In this document: positions 8,677 through 16,774 of the stretch, piece by piece
Layout of the letters: each line of letters starts with the position of its first letter
How positions within the stretch are numbered: the stretch's first letter is position 1
Notes under the pieces: model-generated
What the model was told of the DNA's origin: nothing
Database searches by the model: none
The model's input: only the letters and a program-made list of their open reading frames with translations
Program-made: the position numbers and the translations under genes
Assembly (NCBI RefSeq): GCF_001580015.1
Contig: NZ_LSZQ01000011.1
Location: 44,643 to 108,642 of the forward strand
Direction: 5' to 3'
DNA length: 64,000 bases
From: Cephaloticoccus primus
GTDB lineage: Bacteria > Verrucomicrobiota > Verrucomicrobiia > Opitutales > Opitutaceae

Positions 8677-9534
8677 ATGGCGACGACGATTCATCCGACG
8701 GCGATTGTGGAGGCGGGCGCGCAGCTCGGCAGCGGTTGCGAGATCATGGCGTATGCGGTGGTGCGGCGGCATTGCGTGTTGGGCGAGCGGGTGGTGGTGC
8801 ATCCATTTGCGGTGTTGGGGGGCGACCCGCAGCACCTGGACTTTGATCCGGCGGTGGCCTCGCGCGTGGAGATCGGCAGCGGGACGGTGATTCGCGAGCA
8901 TGTGACGGTGAACCGCGCTACGGGCGAGGGCGCGGCGACGCGGATCGGGGCGGGGTGCTTCCTGATGGCGACCAGCCATGTGGCGCACGACTGCGTGCTG
9001 GGCGAGCGGGTGGTGCTGGCAAACGCGGCGTTGCTCGCGGGGCACGTGAGCGTGGGGGCGCACAGTTTCTTGGGCGGCGGTGCGGCGGTGCACCAGTTTT
9101 GCCGGATCGGCGAGAGCGTGATGGTGGCCGGGCACGCCTCGATCACGCGCGATGTGCCGCACTACTTGATGGTGGCGGAGCGGGACGAGGCGATCGCGCT
9201 CAACACGGTGGGCCTGCGGCGGCGCGGCGTATCGCGCGCGGCGATTGCAGAGCTGAAGCGGGCGTTTGAGGCGGTGTTTTTTACGGCGGGGAATATCCGC
9301 GAAGTGGCCGCGCGGCTGCGCGGCGCGGTATACGGTGCGGCGAATGAGGAGAAAGGGGATGAGGCGTCGCGCGCCGTGGATGGAGTGCCCATCGCGGCAC
9401 TCGTCGGCATGAGCGGATTTGCGACGCCGGAAGCGCGGGCGTTTCTGGAGTTTTTTGCGTCGGGCCAGCGCGGCTTTGTGCGTGCGCGGCGGCAGGGGCG
9501 TGCGTCGCAGCGGGAGCAGGAGGAAGAGCTGTGA
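8677..9534 (+). CDS. lpxA: UDP-N-acetylglucosamine O-acyltransferase
   Basis: First enzyme of lipid A synthesis: transfers an R-3-hydroxyacyl chain from ACP to UDP-GlcNAc in the cytoplasm. The 285 aa protein begins at ATG 8677 and shows left-handed beta-helix hexapeptide repeats through about residue 185, including the ATSHVAHDC segment with the catalytic-type histidine and AVHQFCRIGE. The C-terminal helical domain starts near LNTVGLRRRG. It carries an Arg/Gln/Glu-rich tail. The stop overlaps the GTG start of pdxA by four bases (GTGA), so the two are translationally coupled. It implies an LPS-bearing outer membrane. Confidence 0.95.
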   Translation: MATTIHPTAIVEAGAQLGSGCEIMAYAVVRRHCVLGERVVVHPFAVLGGDPQHLDFDPAVASRVEIGSGTVIREHVTVNRATGEGAATRIGAGCFLMATSHVAHDCVLGERVVLANAALLAGHVSVGAHSFLGGGAAVHQFCRIGESVMVAGHASITRDVPHYLMVAERDEAIALNTVGLRRRGVSRAAIAELKRAFEAVFFTAGNIREVAARLRGAVYGAANEEKGDEASRAVDGVPIAALVGMSGFATPEARAFLEFFASGQRGFVRARRQGRASQREQEEEL

Positions 9535-10763
9535 GCCGCGGGGCGCGTGCGGAGGCGCAGGCTTCCCTTTCTGGTACGGGCTCGGCGGCCCGCGCCGCCG
9601 AGGCGCGAGCGGGCCGCCCTTTCTTGGGTGCGGGTTTATCGGGCCGCGATTCGTCAGGCACGCAGGTTGACGAGGGTACGGCAGTTCGCTTGTCTGGCGC
9701 GGCCCCTGCTCCACGTTCATCGGCTCGCGTGGCGCTGACCTGTGGAGATCCGGCAGGCTTGGGGCCGGAGTTGATTGCAGCGGTGTTGCATGGTGAAAAC
9801 AGCCGCGCACTCGGTGACCTTGTGGTGATCGGCCCCGAGTCCTGGCTGCGCGAGCTGCCGGCGGGCGTGGAAAAAATCGCGGTGGGCGCGGCGGACTTTG
9901 TGGCGACGGCGGGCGCGCCGGATGAGGCGGGCGCGCGGGTCGCGCTGGCGGCGATGGAGCGCGCGGCGGCGGGTTGCGTGGAGGGGCGCTGGGCGGGCGT
10001 GGTGACGGGGCCGGTGAGCAAAGCGCAGCTCGCCAAGGTGGGCTACACGTTTCCCGGGCAGACGGAGTTTTTTGCGGCGCGCTGGGGCGGGGAGCCGGTG
10101 ATGGGCTTCGTGGGCGAGCGGCTGCGGGTGGTGCTGGCGACCTGGCACGTGCCGCTAAGCGAGGTGCCGAATAAGCTGAGCCCACAATCGCTTGAGCGCG
10201 CGGTCGCTGCGGCGGCTTCGCTGGCTGTTGGTGCGAGAGGGAAGCTGCAGACTCCTCCTTCTGGCGCGGGCTCGTTGGCCCGCGTCGGCTTAGCGCCCAT
10301 GGCCGAAGGCCCTGCATCTCATGTCGCCGGTGCGACACATACGCTGGCGCGGATTGCGGTTTGCGGGCTGAACCCGCACGCGGGCGAGGGCGGGCTGCTG
10401 GGCGCGGAGGAGCGCGATTTGCTGAACCCGACTCTGGCGCGTTTGGGCGCGCGCTTCCCGGGGCTGGTGCCCGAGTGCCTGCCGGGCGACACGGTGTTTG
10501 CGCGCGCCTTGCGCGGCGAGTTCGACGCGGTGGTGGCGCTCTACCACGACCAAGGGCTGGCCCCGCTGAAGGCGGTGGACTTCGACACGGCGGTCAATGT
10601 GACACTGGGGCTGCCCTTCGTGCGGACGAGCCCCGACCACGGGACGGCCTTTGGCCTCGCGGGCAAGGGGCGGGAGGGGCGGACGGGAGGGGCGTCGCCG
10701 CGCAGCACGGCCAATGCGCTGGCACTCGCGCGGGACTTGATTCGCGAGCGAAACCGCACTTAG
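9531..10763 (+). CDS. pdxA: 4-hydroxythreonine-4-phosphate dehydrogenase with two in-frame palindrome insertions
   Basis: Oxidises 4-phosphohydroxy-L-threonine for pyridoxal phosphate synthesis. The metal-binding histidines are present in TWHVPLSEVP, GLNPHAGEGG and YHDQGLAPLK. The protein is 410 aa, about 80 longer than usual. About 60 residues precede the conserved RVALTCGDPAG start, and about 30 residues (nt about 10246-10340) separate SLAVGARGKL from RIAVCGLNPH. Both extra parts contain a palindrome with the CTCGxxGG loop (9577-9592 and 10265-10284). The GTG at 9531 overlaps lpxA. In-frame starts at 9690 (TTG) or 9729 (GTG) would remove the N-terminal extension, so the start is uncertain. 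Confidence 0.92.
   Translation: MSRGARAEAQASLSGTGSAARAAEARAGRPFLGAGLSGRDSSGTQVDEGTAVRLSGAAPAPRSSARVALTCGDPAGLGPELIAAVLHGENSRALGDLVVIGPESWLRELPAGVEKIAVGAADFVATAGAPDEAGARVALAAMERAAAGCVEGRWAGVVTGPVSKAQLAKVGYTFPGQTEFFAARWGGEPVMGFVGERLRVVLATWHVPLSEVPNKLSPQSLERAVAAAASLAVGARGKLQTPPSGAGSLARVGLAPMAEGPASHVAGATHTLARIAVCGLNPHAGEGGLLGAEERDLLNPTLARLGARFPGLVPECLPGDTVFARALRGEFDAVVALYHDQGLAPLKAVDFDTAVNVTLGLPFVRTSPDHGTAFGLAGKGREGRTGGASPRSTANALALARDLIRERNRT
9567..9600. repeat. Palindrome unit inside pdxA, first
   Basis: CTGGTACGGG, loop CTCGGCGG (9581-9588), then CCCGCGCC. It is read in frame in the N-terminal extension of pdxA and belongs to the fixed-loop palindrome family. Confidence 0.65.
10259..10340. repeat. 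Palindrome units inside pdxA, second
   Basis: CTGGCGCGGG, loop CTCGTTGG (10271-10278), then CCCGCG. It is followed by GGCCGAAGGCC and TGTCGCCGGTGCGACA. All are read in frame between two conserved PdxA blocks. Confidence 0.7.
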
Positions 10764-10852
10764 TCGCCGCCCTCCCGCTCCTCCCTCTGTCCCTGCTCCT
10801 GCTGCGCCTTGCGCCTCCTTCCCGTCTACCTTTTTCCCAAAAAGAAATTTCG

Positions 10853-11299
10853 ATGACTGCTGCTGCCGCCGCGACTCTTGCTTCTCCCGCCCCTCCCGCC
10901 TCGGTGCCTGCGGCTGCCGCCGTGACGGCAGCGGCCCCGCACGCCCCGCCGGTCGTGCCTCGCGAGGGGACTGAGCAGCTCGTGCGGCTGACCGCAGAGG
11001 CGGGGGAAAAGGTGCGCGCCTTGATCGCCCGCGAGGGCAAGGGCGAGTTTCTGCGAATCGCGATCAGCGGTGGCGGCTGCAACGGGCTGAGCTATAAGCT
11101 GCGCTTCGTGCCGGAGCCGCGGTCGGGCGACATCCTCGTGCGCAGCGCGGGCGTGGCGGTGCTGGTTGATAGCAAGACCGCGCTCTACCTGCGCGGCACA
11201 CTGCTCGACTATTCGTCGAAGCTGATCGCGGGCGGCTTTCGCTTTACCAACCCAAATGCCAAGGCGAGCTGCTCTTGCGGCGAGAGCTTTAGTGTCTGA
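10853..11299 (+). CDS. A-type iron-sulfur carrier protein (IscA/ErpA/SufA family)
   Basis: 148 aa starting at ATG 10853. The core (about 45-148) is a HesB-like domain with the three conserved cluster-binding cysteines: ISGGGCNG and the C-terminal CSCGESF. Family members receive Fe-S clusters from a scaffold and pass them to apoproteins. The first 40 or so residues are Ala/Pro-rich and unlike other family members; they may be a non-conserved leader. The sufCBDT operon lies about 11 kb away. The specific name (IscA, SufA or ErpA) cannot be decided from sequence alone. Confidence 0.92.
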   Translation: MTAAAAATLASPAPPASVPAAAAVTAAAPHAPPVVPREGTEQLVRLTAEAGEKVRALIAREGKGEFLRIAISGGGCNGLSYKLRFVPEPRSGDILVRSAGVAVLVDSKTALYLRGTLLDYSSKLIAGGFRFTNPNAKASCSCGESFSV

Positions 11300-11422
11300 A
11301 CGCGCGTATTTACGATTTGGCGGCGGTCTTGTGTATCCGGGGGGCGCGCGGAAGCTTGTATCAGTTGCTCAGCGCATGTGATCTCTCTGCATTCTGCCCC
11401 CTTTTATTGTAATATGATTTTA

Positions 11423-12364
11423 TCAAAAAAACAGGTGGGTGGCGTATCCTGCAATCATTGCCATGGCAATAATGACGATCACAAACGCCGCCAGAAGCCT
11501 CAGTGTAAATAAAGAGCGCAGCAGGATGAGCTCAGTCAGGCTGGCACCCGCACTGCCAATAATCAGGGCCAATACTGCTCCGGCGCCTACTCCTTTGCCA
11601 AGCAAGGCGGCCGCCAGCGGGATGGTGGCTTCGGCACGAATATAGAGTGGTATGCCGATGATTGCGGCGACTGGAATGGCAAAGGGATTATCTGGCCCGG
11701 CATAGTGTTCCAGTAATTCTGTGGGCATGAACCCATAGATAGCACTGCCAATTGCAACGCCGGTGAGTAAATACGGTAATACACCTAAAAAATCCGACCA
11801 GGCTTCACGCCATAAACCTTTGTACCTGCCAATTTTTATAGGTGCGGCGCAGGAGGGTTGCTCGCTACAGCAATTGTCGGATACAGGCTCTGCGCTGTCA
11901 GAGTCGCAGCAAGTGGTGGGTCCGCGAGATTCCTGCCGCACATAACGCTCGAAGCCAAGCACATGCAATAGCCAGCCTGAACACAGAGAAACCCCCAAGG
12001 CCGCAACTACATAAACTGCCGTGAGGCGGAGGCCGAATGTGGCTCCCATCAGCACAACGATGATTGGGTTGAGTAATGGGGATGTAAATAGAAACACCAT
12101 CATGGGCCCAAACCCCGCCCGGGCACGGATCAGCCCCTTTAACATGGGAATGGTGGAACAACTGCAAAACGGTGTCATTGCTCCCAGGCCAGCAGCCAGA
12201 AAATAGCCCCTGCTGCGATTGGAGCTTAATAGCTTCTCCACTCTGGATGGGGGAATGTGGCGTTGGAGCATACCGACCAGCAAGCTGATGCCGATAAACA
12301 GCACTGACAGCTCACCCGCGAGAAAGGCAAACATGCCCAAGGTATCTTGTAGTTGGGGCGTCAT
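11423..12364 (-). CDS. YraQ/ArsP-type permease, Cys-rich loop
   Basis: 313 aa integral membrane protein of the DUF318/ArsP family, with about eight to ten hydrophobic segments and the family motif PFCSCSTIPML after the second. Members include exporters of trivalent organoarsenicals; many others have no known substrate. The central hydrophilic loop (about residues 150-172) holds five cysteines, including two CC pairs, suggestive of thiophilic metal or metalloid binding. Base composition is clearly lower in GC than the flanking genes, and a PadR regulator lies just upstream on the same strand, so the pair looks horizontally acquired. Arsenic export is an inference. Confidence 0.82.
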   Translation of the reverse strand: MTPQLQDTLGMFAFLAGELSVLFIGISLLVGMLQRHIPPSRVEKLLSSNRSRGYFLAAGLGAMTPFCSCSTIPMLKGLIRARAGFGPMMVFLFTSPLLNPIIVVLMGATFGLRLTAVYVVAALGVSLCSGWLLHVLGFERYVRQESRGPTTCCDSDSAEPVSDNCCSEQPSCAAPIKIGRYKGLWREAWSDFLGVLPYLLTGVAIGSAIYGFMPTELLEHYAGPDNPFAIPVAAIIGIPLYIRAEATIPLAAALLGKGVGAGAVLALIIGSAGASLTELILLRSLFTLRLLAAFVIVIIAMAMIAGYATHLFF

Positions 12365-12453
12365 TATAAAGTCCTGCTTCTTTTTTGGGGGGAGGAGATG
12401 AGGAGGGAGAACTGGCGACTTCGTATATATTAATCTGGAATGGGACGGATGCG

Positions 12454-12765
12454 CTAGCGGGGCGCGGGCTCTTGCTTTTGTCGGACAATATGCTCGGCCA
12501 CTTCCAGCCAGGCCTCTACTGCCACATCGAAGGCCTTGTGCCCCTTGTCCGTCAGTGAATAAACCTTACGCCCCCGGCCTGCCACTGTTTCGGTATGTGC
12601 GGTTACATAGCCTCCCTGCTCAAATTCGCGCAGTGCCGGATAGAGGGAGCCCTCGGTGGGGGCGCAGCAGCCTTGGGTGGCGCTTTCCACTTCGCGTGCG
12701 ATTTCGTAGCCGTGCATGGGGCGTTTCTGCAGCATGCCCAAGATGAAGAATTTGGATAAACTCAT
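12454..12765 (-). CDS. PadR-family transcriptional regulator with vicinal cysteines
   Basis: 103 aa winged-helix repressor of the PadR family. The start MSLSKFFILGML (ATG at 12765) precedes the HGYEIARE helix; a longer in-frame start about 25 codons upstream is possible. The domain runs through EGSLYPALREFEQGG and the wing GRGRKVYSLTDKG. C33-C34 sit just before the recognition region (QGCCAPTEG), a position normally without paired thiols. An inverted repeat lies 26 bases upstream. Located 89 bases 5' of the permease gene on the same strand, it probably regulates that gene and itself. Confidence 0.88.
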   Translation of the reverse strand: MSLSKFFILGMLQKRPMHGYEIAREVESATQGCCAPTEGSLYPALREFEQGGYVTAHTETVAGRGRKVYSLTDKGHKAFDVAVEAWLEVAEHIVRQKQEPAPR

Positions 12766-12790
12766 CTTGATGATCCCGCTCCAGTACAGG

Positions 12791-12809
12791 CGGTCGGTGT
12801 AGTCGACCG
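12791..12809. promoter_or_regulatory. Candidate PadR operator
   Basis: Perfect 6-bp inverted repeat CGGTCG-N7-CGACCG immediately upstream of the padR start. The placement fits autoregulation. No experimental site is implied. Confidence 0.4.
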
Positions 12810-13074
12810 ATGCCCGCCCTGCGGGTTTGGTGGAAGCCATTGGTTGAGTCATTGGGGTGGTGCTATGCATCTTCCATCGATGCGTCAAGCGGCGCATGAC
12901 GCCTCCTCTTTCGGCCAAGCCCTGACTTGCGCTGCTGTCCGGCTCTTCCGGAGTGTCGCTGCCGCCAGTAAAATTTCCGCGCGCGGGTGGCGTTATAGGA
13001 TTGTCTTCGCGGCGCGGACTCGCGAGAACCGCGCCCCGACTCCAAGTCTTTCTTAAGTCGTCCGTATCTACTAA

Positions 13075-13821
13075 ATGGCCAATTCGTTTCCCTCTGGCGG
13101 AGGTAACCGCCCCGGTGGTTACAACCGGAGAAACTCAAACAGGAGCCCCTTTGCGGGGATCCGCCGCAACAATCGCATCCGCGTCCCCGAGGTTCGCGTG
13201 ATTTCGCCCGAGGGCAAGCAGCTCGGAGTTTTGCCGACTGCGACGGCGATCAGCCTCGCGCTGGAAGTCGGCCTGGAGCTCGTCGAGGTCGCCCCCACGG
13301 CGCGCCCGCCAGTGTGCCGGATCATGGACTTCGGCAAGTACGTCTACGAGGAGTCGAAGAAGAGCTCCCACGCGAAGGTGACGGCCAGCAAGATCAAGGA
13401 AATCGAACTGACGCCGCGCATCGAGCAGCACGACTTCGAGACAAAACTGCGGCATGCCGAGGAGTTTCTCTCGCACGGCAGCAAGGTGAAGCTGCGCCTC
13501 AAATTCCGCGGCCGCGAGATGGCGCGCACGGAGCTGGGTTTTGGTGTGATCCGCCGCGCGCTGACCGAGCTGGAGGGCATGGGCCATCCGGACTCGGAGC
13601 CGCGCCTGATCGGCCGCAACATCAATATGATGATCACCCCGCTGCCCGAAAATAAGCGCAAGCCGAAGTACTACCACCCGCATCATCACGACGATGCTGC
13701 GGAGCCGGACGACTCCGCGGCGGCGCATCACGAGAAGAAGTCCGAGGCTGGCCCGCCCGCCGCTGGTGGTGCCTCCGCTGCCGGAGAAGGTGCTGCGCCC
13801 GGGGCCGGCGGCGATGCTTGA
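13075..13821 (+). CDS. infC: Translation initiation factor IF-3
   Basis: 248 aa. The N-terminal domain (RRNNRIRVPEVRVI) and the C-terminal domain (KIKEIELTPRIEQHDF to INMMITPLPENKRKP) are intact. IF-3 keeps ribosomal subunits apart and checks start-codon and initiator-tRNA pairing. Two extensions are unusual: a Gly/Asn/Arg-rich N-terminal 25 residues, and a His/Ala/Gly-rich tail of about 50 residues (HPHHHDD and onward). The start is ATG 13075 rather than the rare codon used in enterobacteria. The usual rpmI-rplT genes do not follow; an amidase gene overlaps its last codons. Confidence 0.96.
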   Translation: MANSFPSGGGNRPGGYNRRNSNRSPFAGIRRNNRIRVPEVRVISPEGKQLGVLPTATAISLALEVGLELVEVAPTARPPVCRIMDFGKYVYEESKKSSHAKVTASKIKEIELTPRIEQHDFETKLRHAEEFLSHGSKVKLRLKFRGREMARTELGFGVIRRALTELEGMGHPDSEPRLIGRNINMMITPLPENKRKPKYYHPHHHDDAAEPDDSAAAHHEKKSEAGPPAAGGASAAGEGAAPGAGGDA

Positions 13822-14941
13822 GCGTCGCGTCGGATTTTGCGCGCTGATCCTGGTCGCGCTCGGGCTTGCGAGCCCCGGCGCGTTTGCGGTGAGTACGCTC
13901 CAGTCGGAGCGAGTGGTGGGCGCGGCGACTTCGGCTGCGACGGTGGGGATCGACTACGTCCGCTCCGAAGAGTTTGGCGCGAAATTTGGCCTCAAGGCGC
14001 AGCGCTCGCCCGACGGCAAAAAGCTGACGCTCCAGAGCCCTTGGACGACGATTATCCTGGAACGCGGCAGCCGCGAAATCGCGCACAACACGCTGCGGGT
14101 GTTTCTCGGCGAAGCGGTGCGCGAGCAGCGCGGGCACTTCCTGCTCTCCAGGATTGATGCGGAGAAAACCTTGGTGCCCTTGCTCGTACCGGGCCACGGG
14201 CTGGGCGCGGGGAAGGGCGCGACTGCGCCGCAGCGCGAGACGGTGCCCAAGCTCAAAACAATCGTGATTGATCCCGGGCACGGCGGCGCCGATCCGGGCA
14301 AGGTGAATGCCAGGCTCGGCGTTAACGAGAAGACGATGACGCTCGATACGGCCAAGCGGCTCCAGAGCCTGCTCGAAGTGCGCGGCTACCGCGTGCTCCT
14401 CACACGCACTGCCGACGTCGCGCTCGACAAGGACAAGAACACCGACCTGCGCGCTCGCGCACACTTCGCAAACTCGGCGCAGGCCGATCTCTTTATCAGC
14501 CTGCACTACAATGCGGTCGGCGGCAGCGAGGCCACGCTCCAGCGCGTGCGCGGGGCAGAGGTTTATACGCTCACGCCGCAGTACCAGCATTCGAGCTCAG
14601 ACCACGAACGGCAGGATAGCAAAGCGGCGGCGATTGCCCTGCCGGGAAACGCACACGACCACTGGAGCATGGTCATTGCACACGAGGTGCACCGCGCCCT
14701 GGTGCACAATGTGGGCTTCGTGGATCGCGGGCTGAAGCGGGCGCGCTTCGCGGTGCTGCGCGAGGTCGATTGCCCCGCGCTCTTGGTCGAGGCGGGCTTT
14801 TTATCTCACGACGAGGAGGCGCGAAAAATCGCGACGCCCGAGTACCGGCAGCAAATCGCCGAAGCACTCGCGACCGGGATCGTGCTGTACGACGCCGCGC
14901 TCGAAGCCGCCCGCCGCCGCAGGCCTCGACTGGCTCATTAA
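13814..14941 (+). CDS. N-acetylmuramoyl-L-alanine amidase (Amidase_3)
   Basis: 375 aa periplasmic hydrolase that cuts the amide bond between N-acetylmuramic acid and the stem peptide. The start ATG 13814 lies within the last codons of infC (ATGCTTGA, 8-base overlap), suggesting translational coupling. A signal peptide (about 1-25, ending ...GAFA) precedes a roughly 100-residue N-terminal region. The zinc amidase domain follows (about 150-370): IDPGHGGADPG (His), VNEKTMTLD (Glu), SLHYNAV (His) and LLVEAGFLSH with the catalytic-type Glu. Confidence 0.92.
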   Translation: MLERRVGFCALILVALGLASPGAFAVSTLQSERVVGAATSAATVGIDYVRSEEFGAKFGLKAQRSPDGKKLTLQSPWTTIILERGSREIAHNTLRVFLGEAVREQRGHFLLSRIDAEKTLVPLLVPGHGLGAGKGATAPQRETVPKLKTIVIDPGHGGADPGKVNARLGVNEKTMTLDTAKRLQSLLEVRGYRVLLTRTADVALDKDKNTDLRARAHFANSAQADLFISLHYNAVGGSEATLQRVRGAEVYTLTPQYQHSSSDHERQDSKAAAIALPGNAHDHWSMVIAHEVHRALVHNVGFVDRGLKRARFAVLREVDCPALLVEAGFLSHDEEARKIATPEYRQQIAEALATGIVLYDAALEAARRRRPRLAH

Positions 14942-14985
14942 ACGACGCACCAACGAGTGCGCCGCCAAATAAAAGAGCCCGCGGC

Positions 14986-15323
14986 TCCCACTGCGCGTGG
15001 GGCGGGAGGGCGGCCCTACGCGGGCGGCGGCAGGCGGTGCCTGCACCCATTTACTGTGCGGCTTGCTGTCGGGCGGAACGCCCGACGAACAAGCCGCACA
15101 GTAGGGAAATGCCCGACCTCCGGTCGGGCGTGAGATTTATCAGTGATTTTTTTACTCCGCCCCAATGGGTTTCCGTTTCATTCGCATTTTGGGCGTCTCT
15201 CCTGTCGCAACGCGACAGGAGGCTGGTCCTTCAATTTGCGATTTTGTTCGTGTGCAAAGCGCACGAACAAAATCGCAAATTGAATGGAAGTGGCGACCCG
15301 CCACCGCCCCACGCGCAGTGGGA
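14986..15323. repeat. Palindromic mosaic element, copy B, inverted orientation, best terminal repeats
   Basis: 338-bp element with a perfect 20-bp terminal inverted repeat: TCCCACTGCGCGTGGGGCGG (14986-15005) and its complement at 15304-15323. Internal order is reversed relative to copies A, C, D and E: H4 (15053-15102, arms ACTGTGCGGCTTG), H3 (CCCGACC/GGTCGGG near 15115-15130), conserved spacer, H2 (about 15198-15222), then H1 (arms 15230-15255 and 15259-15284, 26 bp with one mismatch). It lies between the amidase gene and the TIGR03790 gene, which point the same way. No coding capacity. Confidence 0.9.
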
Positions 15324-15338
15324 ACTTCTGGAAAACGG

Positions 15339-16601
15339 GTGGCTCTCTATGGCACGGTGTGGCGCGTGCTTTCTCGAATCCTTGTTGCCCTCTTTCTTCT
15401 CGGTGCGTTTGGCGGTGGCGCGGCCCCAGCTTCCTTGGCCTTTAGCGAGGACGCCCAAGCGGCGGCGCGGCTTGTGATTTTGGCAAACGCGGACGACGCC
15501 GACTCGCTGCGAATCGCGCGCCACTACGCTGCGGCTCGTGGCGTGCCCGAGGCTAACATTGTTGCGCTGCCGCTGCCGCGCGAAGAGACGATCTCGTGGG
15601 AGCGCTTTGTGGAGAAGCTCTGGGAGCCCCTCCAGGATGAGTTGATCAAGCGCGGCTGGATCGACGCGCTGAAAGGCAGCCGGCGCGATCCCGCGGGGCG
15701 GCGGCGTGCGGCGAGCTCGGGCCACACGATCAGCTATCTGGTCGTGTGTCGCGGCGTGCCGCTGCGCATTGAGCATGCGGAGGCGTTTTTTGTGCCCTCG
15801 CCGGATATTGATCGCAGGCCGGAGTTTCGCAGCAACGCGGCGGCGGTGGACTCCGAGTTGAGCCTGCTCGCCTACGGCGATTACAATATAAACGCCTACT
15901 TCCCGAATCCGCTGTTTCGCGGCGAGCGAGTTGGTGGGCTGGAGCTCGGCGGGAGGGGGCGGAGTGCGCGGGCGGTTTTGAGTGAGCCGTGCGTGATCAA
16001 GGTGGCGCGTCTGGATGGGCCGAGCACGCGCGCGGTGCTCGCGCTGATTGATCGCACGCTGGAGGCCGAAGAGCGCGGCCTGCGCGGACGGGCTTATGTG
16101 GATGTGCGCGGGCCGCATGCCGAAGGCGAAGTCTGGATGGAGCAGATCGCCGAGCGGGCGCAGGTGCTCGGTTTTGAAACGCAGGTCAACCGCGAGGAGG
16201 GAAACTTTTCTGCCGATGTGCGCTTCGCCGAGCCTGTGCTCTATTTCGGCTGGTACGCGGCAGATGTGGAGGGGCCGTTTACGCGGCGCGGTTTTCGTTT
16301 CGAGCCGGGCGCGATTGCCGTGCACGTGCACAGTTACTCGGCGGCGACACTGCGCTCGGACTCAAAAGGCTGGGCCGGGCCGCTGATTGCTCGTGGCGCG
16401 GTGGCGACCGTGGGCGCGGTGTACGAGCCCTACCTGCAACTGATGCATTACCCGCATGTGCTGTTTGACGGCTTGGCGCGTGGCGAACGCCTGGCCGATG
16501 CCGCTTACGCGGCCCTGCCCGCGCTAAGCTGGCAAAACGTGCTGATCGGCGACCCGCTCTACCGCCCATTCAAACATCGCCCTGCTGTAGCCGCCCGGTA
16601 G
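15339..16601 (+). CDS. TIGR03790 family secreted protein
   Basis: About 420 aa, matching the TIGR03790 family of unknown function common in Verrucomicrobia and Planctomycetes. Recognisable parts are the first block RLVILANADDADSLRIARHY, LVVCRGVPLRI, DSELSLLAYGDYNINAYFPN, and the C-terminal WAGPLIARGAVATVGAVYEP and NVLIGDPLYRPF. The N-terminus has a hydrophobic signal-like stretch (ILVALFLLGAFGG). The open frame runs back into repeat copy B, so the start is a GTG at 15339, 15357 or 15366. Function unknown. Confidence 0.82.
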   Translation: MALYGTVWRVLSRILVALFLLGAFGGGAAPASLAFSEDAQAAARLVILANADDADSLRIARHYAAARGVPEANIVALPLPREETISWERFVEKLWEPLQDELIKRGWIDALKGSRRDPAGRRRAASSGHTISYLVVCRGVPLRIEHAEAFFVPSPDIDRRPEFRSNAAAVDSELSLLAYGDYNINAYFPNPLFRGERVGGLELGGRGRSARAVLSEPCVIKVARLDGPSTRAVLALIDRTLEAEERGLRGRAYVDVRGPHAEGEVWMEQIAERAQVLGFETQVNREEGNFSADVRFAEPVLYFGWYAADVEGPFTRRGFRFEPGAIAVHVHSYSAATLRSDSKGWAGPLIARGAVATVGAVYEPYLQLMHYPHVLFDGLARGERLADAAYAALPALSWQNVLIGDPLYRPFKHRPAVAAR

Positions 16602-16774
16602 TGGTGTGCCGATAGAGAAACAGGGACAGAGGAGGAGTAAGTTTTTGAGGATTTATCTGGTCTTGTGTTTGCCGTTATCTCTTATCCTAAAGTATGGGAA
16701 TTAGTTCTTGTTCTCTGACTGGGAGTAGCCTTTTGGGAGAGGCACTAACTCATCGAAATAGTATCAAATAAGGG

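Noticed and set aside
14986..15323. CRISPR array or attC array for the palindromic element
   Set aside because: No regular repeat-spacer pattern. Copies are isolated and kilobases apart, and the hairpins are internal to a 320-bp unit. No cas genes or integrase are in the window.
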